The notes below the pieces were generated by a model. That model was not told where the DNA came from and searched no databases. It saw only the letters and a program-made list of their open reading frames with translations. Shown here in pieces: positions 8,292 to 13,851 of a DNA stretch of 38,967 nt. The stretch spans positions 1 to 38,967 of IMG/VR virus record IMGVR_UViG_3300033571_006635, one strand, 5' to 3'. The DNA comes from a virus. Position 1 is the first letter of the stretch; the number at the start of each line of letters is the position of its first letter. Made by a program: the position numbers and the translations under genes.

Positions 8292-8367
8292 ATTGCATCT
8301 AGCATTCTTTCATCCACTGATGCAGGATAGCTTTGATAATCATGAACTCTTTAATATTGCTGCAGAT
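8292..8367 (+). CDS. Metallopeptidase-VWA protein, exon 2 of 3 (76-nt micro-exon)
   Basis: The exon encodes (L)LHLAFFHPLMQDSF and DNHELFNIAAD. It supplies the second zinc-ligand His of HELLH and the downstream ELFNIAAD segment that is the most conserved part of DUF2201_N metallopeptidases. It is bounded on both sides by group I introns: phase 2 at its 5' side (CT|A), phase 0 at its 3' side (GAT|TTA). Skipping it would shift the frame of the VWA part, so both introns must be removed for a functional protein. It lies in no long ORF and would be missed by ordinary gene callers. Confidence 0.9.
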
Positions 8368-8545
8368 TTGTAACTAAGTCTCGTTGTACAGTAATGTACA
8401 ATATGAAAGCTTTAAATTGACGGGAAGTTCCTTAGAGCCTAATCTACCAAGCATATGTAGTAATACTTATGTGGCTGAAGTAATTAATCAGGTACGGTAA
8501 AAAAGATTAGGATTGGATAATCCGCAGCCAAATTTCTTAAATAGT

Positions 8546-8577
8546 TTTGGTATAATAGAGATTAATTAGTATATTAG
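8546..8577 (+). promoter_or_regulatory. Promoter-like site abutting the intron 2b endonuclease start
   Basis: TTTG (8546-8549), 20 nt, TATATTAG (8570-8577; one mismatch to TAnnTTTG), then ATG only 3 nt later at 8581. Geometry matches the Bacteroidota consensus and predicts a leaderless or nearly leaderless mRNA. Confidence 0.4.
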
Positions 8578-8580
8578 TAT

Positions 8581-9420
8581 ATGAAAAAACTAGTATTACC
8601 AATTGAAGATATTATACTTATGTATAATCAAGGTTTAAGTTGTAGTAAAATTGCAACAACCTTTAACTGTTCTGAGTCTTTTATTAATAAAAAGATTGCA
8701 GAACAAAATATTACCAAGAGACCCGGAGGTTCTTATAGAAGATCCTATAATCAAAATTTCTTTAATAGTATAGATACAGAAGGTAAAGCTTATTGGCTAG
8801 GTTTTTTGTACGCAGATGGTTGTGTTCAAGAAAAACTTACAGGTCAAAAAGTCATATCTTTAGCTGTTAAAGACAAAGAAGTTATAGATAAATTTATAAA
8901 ATCTTTAGACGGAGACTTTATAACTAAAACTTATAATGAAGTACATGTTATACATCTTACTAGTAAAACTATGTTTAATGATTTAGTTTATCATGGTTGT
9001 ATTCCAAGAAAGTCATTAGTTTTAAAATTTCCAAATCTTCCACATAATCTAGTTAATCATTTTATGAGAGGCTATTTTGATGGGGATGGTTCTGTATTTA
9101 TTCTTCATCCTAAAAACTATAATAAAACAAATACTATTTACAAAAATATAGGTATTGGTATATGCGGTACAAAAGAATTTTTGTCGGAGTATAACAAATA
9201 CTTAGATTGTAGTAAAGTTAAAAAGGATAAAAGAAAAGAAGGTAATGTTTGGTACTTATCTATATCTGGGACAAATAAAGTAAAAGCTTTTTATGAATTC
9301 ATTTATAAAGATGCTACTCTATACTTGACTAGAAAGAAAGATAAGTTTGAAAACTATTTTAAAGAAAGAGGTTCAACGACTATAATAAGCCATCCTAATA
9401 AGGATGAAGGGATAGTCTGA
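8581..9420 (+). CDS. LAGLIDADG homing endonuclease with N-terminal HTH, intron 2b
   Basis: 279 residues. Motifs YWLGFLYADG (about 71-80) and HFMRGYFDGDGSV (about 161-173); N-terminal helix-turn-helix GLSCSKIATTFNCSESFINKKI. It is clearly paralogous to the enzyme in intron 2a but diverged throughout, so the two presumably recognise different sites 76 bases apart in the same gene. The reading frame continues through the intron R element (ERGSTT) to a TGA that overlaps the S motif, so the last 17 or so residues are encoded by ribozyme core and are unlikely to be important for nuclease function. Confidence 0.88.
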   Translation: MKKLVLPIEDIILMYNQGLSCSKIATTFNCSESFINKKIAEQNITKRPGGSYRRSYNQNFFNSIDTEGKAYWLGFLYADGCVQEKLTGQKVISLAVKDKEVIDKFIKSLDGDFITKTYNEVHVIHLTSKTMFNDLVYHGCIPRKSLVLKFPNLPHNLVNHFMRGYFDGDGSVFILHPKNYNKTNTIYKNIGIGICGTKEFLSEYNKYLDCSKVKKDKRKEGNVWYLSISGTNKVKAFYEFIYKDATLYLTRKKDKFENYFKERGSTTIISHPNKDEGIV

Positions 9421-9450
9421 TCTACAGGGAAACTTGTAGTTAACATAATG

Positions 9451-10329
9451 TTAGAGATCAATCAGTATATAGAAGATGAGTTTTTACCAGAAGGTGCTTT
9501 AAAACTAGACTCTTTCCCGGGTATTGTACTTCCTGTAAGAGCTGGTACCAGAGTTTACTATGATATTCTGACTCAAAACCAGAATAATCAGACTCTACAA
9601 AATCTTATGAGTGCTATGGGTCAAGGACAATCTCAATCTGAGGATGGACTTAATAACCCTAATCATGACTGGGAAGAGTTTGAAAAAATGGGTGAAGCTG
9701 AGAAACGTCTGATGAAAACTCAGATGGAGTATCAAATGAGAGAGCTCGCTCGTGAAGTAACTAAATCTAGGGGTAAGATTCCCGGAGAGATTAAAGAACT
9801 GATTGATAACTTCACTGCCTTTGAACAACCTAAGTTTGATTGGCGTGGTTATATCAGAAGATTTGTAGGTAGATCTGTAAAGGTTTATACCAAGAAACTA
9901 AGAAGAAAGTTTAACAAGAGATTTGAGGATAATCCCGGTCTTAAGATTAAACAAAAGAAACATATCTTAGTTGCTGTAGATACATCAGGTTCTGTAAAAA
10001 CAGATGAACTAAAAGAGTTTTTCTCTGAGATACATCATATGCATAAAACAGGGTCTGACATTACCGTAGTGCAGTGTGATACTGCAATTAGTGATATTCG
10101 ACCTTATAAACAAAGTAATAAGATTGAATTACACGGTAGAGGTGGTACTTCCTTTGAACCGGTCATAGAGTATTATGACGCTAATCAGAACAAGTATACA
10201 TGTCTTATTTATTTCACAGATGGAGAAGCTCCTGCTCCTGCTAAACCAAAAGGGCACATACTATGGGTACTAAGTTCCCAATCAGAAATCAATAACAAAT
10301 TACCAGGTCAAATTATCAAATTAAATTAA
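9451..10329 (+). CDS. Metallopeptidase-VWA protein, exon 3 of 3
   Basis: This exon begins LEINQYIEDEF, continuing NIAAD from exon 2. The apparent ATG at 9448 straddles the splice site and is not a start. After a Gln/Glu-rich linker and a basic segment (KKLRRKFNKRF) comes a VWA-like domain (DUF2201-type): strand HILVAVDTSGSV with a MIDAS DxSxS (D277, S279, S281 of the spliced protein), GRGGTSFEP (MIDAS Thr) and LIYFTDGEAP (MIDAS Asp). VWA proteins of this sort work with MoxR AAA+ ATPases in metal-dependent assembly or maturation of protein complexes. The partner ATPase starts 1 base after this stop. Confidence 0.88.
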   Translation, partial: LEINQYIEDEFLPEGALKLDSFPGIVLPVRAGTRVYYDILTQNQNNQTLQNLMSAMGQGQSQSEDGLNNPNHDWEEFEKMGEAEKRLMKTQMEYQMRELAREVTKSRGKIPGEIKELIDNFTAFEQPKFDWRGYIRRFVGRSVKVYTKKLRRKFNKRFEDNPGLKIKQKKHILVAVDTSGSVKTDELKEFFSEIHHMHKTGSDITVVQCDTAISDIRPYKQSNKIELHGRGGTSFEPVIEYYDANQNKYTCLIYFTDGEAPAPAKPKGHILWVLSSQSEINNKLPGQIIKLN

Positions 10330-10330
10330 G

Positions 10331-10467
10331 ATGTCAAAAATTAAGCAAGTAGTATTGAACACTACAGAACTCAAAGATTTTGTAAAACACATTGTAGGAA
10401 ACAACCGTTATCTCCAAGAAAATGGTAAAAATCCTGTTGCTATAAATATCGAAGGTGAAGCTGGGCT
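10331..10467 (+). CDS. MoxR-like AAA+ ATPase, exon 1 of 3
   Basis: The spliced gene is join(10331..10467, 11553..11838, 13091..13849), 393 residues. Exon 1 encodes 45 codons plus two bases and ends inside Walker A: GEAG plus CT. With exon 2 it reads GEAGLGKTS (42-50). The ATG at 10331 follows the VWA stop by 1 base, so the two are translationally linked. Unspliced, the frame runs into LNSK and a stop. This 137-nt exon falls in no long ORF and would be missed by gene callers. Confidence 0.88.
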
Positions 10468-10485
10468 TAATTCAAAATAAATGAG

Positions 10486-10493
10486 TATATTTG
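10486..10493 (+). promoter_or_regulatory. -7 box upstream of the intron 3a endonuclease
   Basis: TATATTTG fits TAnnTTTG perfectly and ends 4 nt before the ATG at 10498. The -33 position (about 10462-10465) reads TGGG, so the upstream element is weak. Predicted leaderless transcript. Confidence 0.4.
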
Positions 10494-10497
10494 TAAC

Positions 10498-11268
10498 ATG
10501 AAGAAATTAATTTCAGAGTGTTTACACAAAGACTTAAATCAAAAATGTGGCATTTACAAACTTACTTGTAATGAGCACAGTTATATTGGTAGCAGTATTA
10601 ATATTTATTATAGATTAAAAAGACATATATCCGATTTGCTAAAAAACAAACATGCAAATAAATATATACAAAATGTTTTTAATAAATATGGCGGTGATAG
10701 CTTTAAATTTGAAGTTATAGAAGAATGTAGTAGAGATGTTTTAATTAAAACAGAATCCTACTATATAGAGTCTATGTCTCCAGATTTAAACTTTATTCAA
10801 AATCCTGTTGCAATTGTCCATAGTAATGAAACATTACTTAAGATTTCTGCAACTTTAAAAGAAGCTTATGCTTGTAAAAGAATAAAGAATTCTATTTCTA
10901 AAACTGTTCACCAATATAATATAAATGGTTTTTATCTTAAATCTTATGAATCTTGTGCTGAAGCAGAAAAACAATTAAACTTACCAAAAGGTAAAGTTTC
11001 AAAAATTGCTTTAGGAAAAGGTTTTTCTTGTGGAAACTATAGATGGTGTTATGAAAAGAAAAGTAAATTAGAAAAATCCCTTGTTACATATAAAGGAAAT
11101 AAAATAGTTTATGTATTTGATCAAAACAATATTTTAGTTAAAGAATGGCAAAGTATTAATGACTTATGTAAATATATATGTATAAGTCATTCGGCAATGT
11201 CAATAAGAATTAAAAAAGGTAATTACTATGATGGTTTAAGATATTCATTTAACCCAGGTCCAGGGTAA
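10498..11268 (+). CDS. GIY-YIG homing endonuclease, in P1 loop of intron 3a
   Basis: 256 residues. GIY (18-20), YIG (29-31), Arg in YYRLKRH (R39), and the Glu-bearing helix KTESYYIESMSPD. The C-terminal half has NUMOD1-like modules (TVHQYNINGFYLKSYESCAEAE and KIVYVFDQNNILVKEWQSIND, each followed by a helix). It likely cleaves intronless alleles at the conserved Walker A codons. The last codons (NPGPG-stop) overlap the ribozyme internal guide sequence, so guide sequence and protein C-terminus are mutually constrained. The start lies directly behind a TATATTTG box. Confidence 0.9.
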   Translation: MKKLISECLHKDLNQKCGIYKLTCNEHSYIGSSINIYYRLKRHISDLLKNKHANKYIQNVFNKYGGDSFKFEVIEECSRDVLIKTESYYIESMSPDLNFIQNPVAIVHSNETLLKISATLKEAYACKRIKNSISKTVHQYNINGFYLKSYESCAEAEKQLNLPKGKVSKIALGKGFSCGNYRWCYEKKSKLEKSLVTYKGNKIVYVFDQNNILVKEWQSINDLCKYICISHSAMSIRIKKGNYYDGLRYSFNPGPG

Positions 11269-11552
11269 AAATTGGGTGAATTGCTGGGAGTTCCTAAAGC
11301 TTTGTTAGCTAAAACATAACTGGAAACGGTAAGTGTGAATGCTTAAAAATAACAAAGATGTCCTAATGGATAATCAGCAGCCAAGTCTAGATCTAAATGG
11401 TCTGGAAAGGTTCAACGACTAGGTATTGAAACTATGTAAATAGAATATAATATACCCAAGAGTGCCCAACACCAAGTAATTGGTGAAGATATAGTCTGAA
11501 CTATAGTGAAAGCTATAGAAACAAGGATAAAGAGCCTTGTGATAACAAAATG

Positions 11553-11838
11553 TGGAAAGACCAGTGCTATTTTGCAAGTTGCAGAAGAGTTAGATCTACA
11601 GTGTATTAAGCTGAACTTGAGTCAGCTAGAGGAGATAGGTGACCTTGTAGGTTTTCCAATGAAAGAGCATGAGATGATTAAAGGTGATATCACTAAATGG
11701 GTTACCGAGTCTACCATGCCTATGTATATTACTAGTGGTTACAAACCCACCGGTGAAAAGAGAATGACTCATGCTGCTCCTGAATGGGTTCAAGGTAAAG
11801 GTCAAGGTGGTATCCTTATTTTGGATGACTGGACGCGT
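11553..11838 (+). CDS. MoxR-like AAA+ ATPase, exon 2 of 3
   Basis: This exon begins with the third base of the Leu codon and GKTSAILQVAEELDLQCIKLNLSQ, then EEIGDLVGFP, and ends with Walker B GGILILDD followed by WTR (R141). Intron 3b interrupts exactly after that Arg; exon 3 resumes with ADLRFVQAVMEII, giving ILILDDWTRADLR, the MoxR-type Walker B/sensor region (compare LLLDEINRA in the family). The ATG at 11506 that opens this frame lies in intron P9 and is not a real start. Confidence 0.88.
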
Positions 11839-11853
11839 AAAATAAAAAAATAA

Positions 11854-11885
11854 TTTGTTTTCTAAAATAAAACATCCTACTTTTG
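11854..11885 (+). promoter_or_regulatory. Near-perfect Bacteroidota promoter inside intron 3b
   Basis: TTTG (11854-11857), exactly 20 nt, TACTTTTG (11878-11885): both boxes match the TTTG / TAnnTTTG consensus. The endonuclease ATG (11890) follows after 4 nt, so transcription would begin at or next to the start codon. Confidence 0.6.
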
Positions 11886-11889
11886 TTGG

Positions 11890-13035
11890 ATGAAAACTTT
11901 TAAATCTTCAATACATAAAGAACTTAATATATCTGGTATCTATCTTATTAAAATAGATAATCATATGTATGTTGGAAGTTCTATCTCTGTTAAACAAAGA
12001 TTGCAAGCACATATCAGAAAACTCAAAAAAGGTAAGCATGAAAATAGATACATGCAAAATAGATTTGATAAGTATGGTATTAGCAGTTGTAGTTATTGTT
12101 TATTAGAAAAATGTGAAGAGTCACAGAGATTACATTTAGAAAAAAACTGGATAGAAAAACTTTCTCCAGATATGAATTCTAAGATGGATCCTGTAACTCA
12201 AACAAACTCTAAAACCCAATCTAAAATAGTTTATCAATATGATTTAGAAGGTAATTATATAGGTTATTTTCCATCAGTAAGTGAAGCAGGTAGAATTCTT
12301 AATATTAATTCTTCTATTATTGCATCTTGCTGCAGAAAAAATGGCATACATAAATCTTCTAGAGGCTATATATGGTCATATACTAAAGTTGAAAAACTAA
12401 ATTATGTAAATAATAGTAGTAAAGCTAAAATTAAAGAAGTTACTATGTTTACTAAACTAGGTCAAAAATTAAAAGTATTTGATTCTATTGTATTAGCAGC
12501 AAAATACTTACTTGAAGAAAATGAAAATTTAGAATCACTTTGTGCTTCAATTTCATCAGCTGCTGGTAATACTAACTTTGCCGTAAAAGATAAATATATA
12601 TTTGGATATGGAGATATCAATACTCTTATGTATACAGGAACAAGAAATTTTCCAGTATTGCAAGAAAAACCAGATGGTAAAAAAATAATATGGAACAGTG
12701 CTAAAGAAGCTGCTCAGGTATTAAATATTAGCATTTTAGGTATAACAAGAGTTATTAGAAGAGAAAGAAAAAGTTATAAAGAAAGCATCTGGTCTGATGC
12801 GCGTTTAAAACAGGGTGAATTGCTGGAAAATCTTATCACATTTTGTGAGGACAATCAGCAGCCAAGCTTGAATGGTAACATTCTTGAAGGTTCAACGACT
12901 AATAGCCGAATCCCACCAAGTAATGTTGGGGATAGTAATGCTAACACGAGTGCCCTGCCCGGTATAGAATCAACGTCATTTAAAATTACTTTAAATAAGG
13001 ATTGGTTTTTTAATACTGGTGATGATATAGTCTGA
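11890..13035 (+). CDS. GIY-YIG homing endonuclease with NUMOD repeats, reading through intron 3b core
   Basis: 381 residues. GIY (16-18), YVG (27-29), R37, and the Glu helix HLEKNWIEKLSPD. Three NUMOD-like modules follow (KIVYQYDLEGNYIGYF; EVTMFTKLGQKLKVF; KKIIWNSAKEAAQVLNISI). From about residue 304 the frame crosses the internal guide, P, Q and R elements and stops with a TGA that overlaps the S motif. About 78 C-terminal residues are therefore ribozyme sequence read as protein. A near-consensus promoter sits 4 nt upstream of the ATG. It probably targets the codons after Walker B in intronless AAA+ genes. Confidence 0.88.
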   Translation: MKTFKSSIHKELNISGIYLIKIDNHMYVGSSISVKQRLQAHIRKLKKGKHENRYMQNRFDKYGISSCSYCLLEKCEESQRLHLEKNWIEKLSPDMNSKMDPVTQTNSKTQSKIVYQYDLEGNYIGYFPSVSEAGRILNINSSIIASCCRKNGIHKSSRGYIWSYTKVEKLNYVNNSSKAKIKEVTMFTKLGQKLKVFDSIVLAAKYLLEENENLESLCASISSAAGNTNFAVKDKYIFGYGDINTLMYTGTRNFPVLQEKPDGKKIIWNSAKEAAQVLNISILGITRVIRRERKSYKESIWSDARLKQGELLENLITFCEDNQQPSLNGNILEGSTTNSRIPPSNVGDSNANTSALPGIESTSFKITLNKDWFFNTGDDIV

Positions 13036-13090
13036 ACTATATGGTAACATATAGAATCTAAGGATAAAGAGCCTTAGAGATAACAAATTG

Positions 13091-13849
13091 GCAGACCTAA
13101 GATTTGTACAGGCGGTTATGGAAATTATTGACAGACAAGAGTATATCTCATGGAAGCTACCAAAAGACTGGCACGTTATCTTGACTTCTAATCCTGATAA
13201 CGGTGAGTACTTGGTTAATTCTATTGACACAGCTCAGAGAACTCGTTTTATCACAGCTCATTTGAAGTTTGATATCGACTGTTGGGCAAAGTGGGCAGAA
13301 CAGAATAGTGTTGACTCTCGTTGCATAAACTTCTTGTTGATGCACCCTGAGTTGGTTAAAGGTGATATTAATCCTCGTAGTATTACTACATTCTTTAACT
13401 CTATCAGTTCTATCAAAGTGTTTGAGGATCAGTTACCATTGATTCAGATGATTGGTGAAGGTAGTGTAGGCACTGAGTTCAGTACTCTATTTACTACCTT
13501 TATCAATAACAGACTAGATGCTATGGTATCTCCTAAAGAAATCCTTACTGGAGCTGACTGGAATACTATTGAGGCTAAACTAAAAGCTTCTATGTATGAG
13601 GGAACTCATTACAGAGCTGACATTGCTAGTCTAATGGCAACTCGTATTAGTAATTATAGTATAGTATATGCAGAATCAAACCCTGTTACTGATAAAATCA
13701 TGGACAGGATTAAAGATATCATCAAATCTGAAGAGCTCTTTGCTCTTGACCTACACTATTTCATGATCAAGAATATTATCTCTGGTAACAAAAGTAAGTT
13801 CCAGAAGATGTTGCTTGATAAAGACATTGTTAAACTAGCAGTAAAATAA
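13091..13849 (+). CDS. MoxR-like AAA+ ATPase, exon 3 of 3
   Basis: 252 codons plus stop. ADLRFVQAVMEIIDRQEYISWKLPKDWHVILTSNP contains the sensor-1 strand (HVILTSNP), and STAQRTRF-type IDTAQRTRFITAHLKF follows as the arginine-finger/sensor segment of MoxR ATPases. The C-terminal part is a helical lid. The protein would use ATP to remodel a target, with the VWA/metallopeptidase as partner. The apparent earlier start at 13088 crosses the splice site. The gene ends 2 bases before the next ATG. Confidence 0.87.
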   Translation, partial: ADLRFVQAVMEIIDRQEYISWKLPKDWHVILTSNPDNGEYLVNSIDTAQRTRFITAHLKFDIDCWAKWAEQNSVDSRCINFLLMHPELVKGDINPRSITTFFNSISSIKVFEDQLPLIQMIGEGSVGTEFSTLFTTFINNRLDAMVSPKEILTGADWNTIEAKLKASMYEGTHYRADIASLMATRISNYSIVYAESNPVTDKIMDRIKDIIKSEELFALDLHYFMIKNIISGNKSKFQKMLLDKDIVKLAVK

Positions 13850-13851
13850 TT

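Larger units (their letters stand above)
8368..9450 (+). ncRNA. Group I intron 2b (after the IAAD codons), 1083 nt
   Basis: 5' exon AGAT (8364-8367) pairs with guide GTCT (8378-8381) with terminal U.G, only four pairs. P10 is strong: CTAA (8374-8377) with 3' exon TTAG (9451-9454). P2 is TTGTAC-AGTAAT-GTACAA (8384-8401), with the same loop as intron 2a. Core: P AAATTGACGGG (8413-8423), Q AATCCGCAGCC (8519-8529), R GGTTCAACGACTA (9370-9382), S ATAGTC (9412-9417). P9 is CTACAGG-GAAA-CTTGTAG (9422-9439). It ends in G9450, after the same AACATAATG as intron 2a. The endonuclease is in the P6 region. Confidence 0.92.
10468..11552 (+). ncRNA. Group I intron 3a (inside Walker A), 1085 nt, ORF in P1 loop
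   Basis: 5' exon CTGGGCT (10461-10467) pairs over 7 positions with guide GGTCCAG (11257-11263), including terminal U.G and an internal G.U. P10 is CCA (11254-11256) with TGG (11553-11555). Core: P GAATTGCTGGGAG (11278-11290), Q AATCAGCAGCCAAG (11372-11385), R GGTTCAACGACTA (11409-11421), S ATAGTC (11491-11496). P9 is CTATAGT-GAAA-GCTATAG (11501-11518). A second hairpin is ACAAGG-ATAAAGAG-CCTTGT (11521-11540). It ends in G11552. The guide is about 790 nt from the 5' splice site because the endonuclease fills the P1 loop. Confidence 0.92.
11839..13090 (+). ncRNA. Group I intron 3b (just after Walker B), 1252 nt, ORF in P1 loop and core
   Basis: 5' exon ACGCGT (11833-11838) pairs with guide GCGCGT (12799-12804) with terminal U.G, extendable by two G.U pairs. 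P10 is GGTCTG (12791-12796) with CAGACC (13092-13097). Core: P GAATTGCTGG (12817-12826), Q CAATCAGCAGCCAAG (12852-12866), R GGTTCAACGACTA (12889-12901), S ATAGTC (13027-13032). P9 is CTATATG-GTAA-CATATAG (13037-13054). A second hairpin, CTAAGG-ATAAAGAG-CCTTAG (13058-13077), covaries with that of intron 3a. It ends in G13090. The guide is about 960 nt from the 5' splice site. Confidence 0.92.

Noticed and set aside
9448-9453. ATG at 9448 as the start of a separate VWA gene
   Set aside because: The ATG straddles the splice site (G9450 is the intron's last base); upstream exons give the missing peptidase domain.
9541-9660. Gln/Asn-rich stretch of the VWA protein as a separate repeat element
   Set aside because: It is a normal linker between peptidase and VWA domains and has no repeating nucleotide unit.
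11506-11552. ATG at 11506 as start of an ATPase fragment
   Set aside because: The first 16 codons are intron P9 and the extra hairpin; the ATPase homology begins exactly at 11553.
2566-13090. Sequencing frameshifts or pseudogenes as the cause of the fragmented ATPase and VWA genes
   Set aside because: Each break contains about 1.1 kb with full group I core elements and exact splice pairing; removal restores perfect frames and motifs.
2566-13090. Inteins instead of introns
   Set aside because: Stop codons interrupt the host frame at each junction, and no intein splice motifs (C/S...HN) flank the endonucleases.
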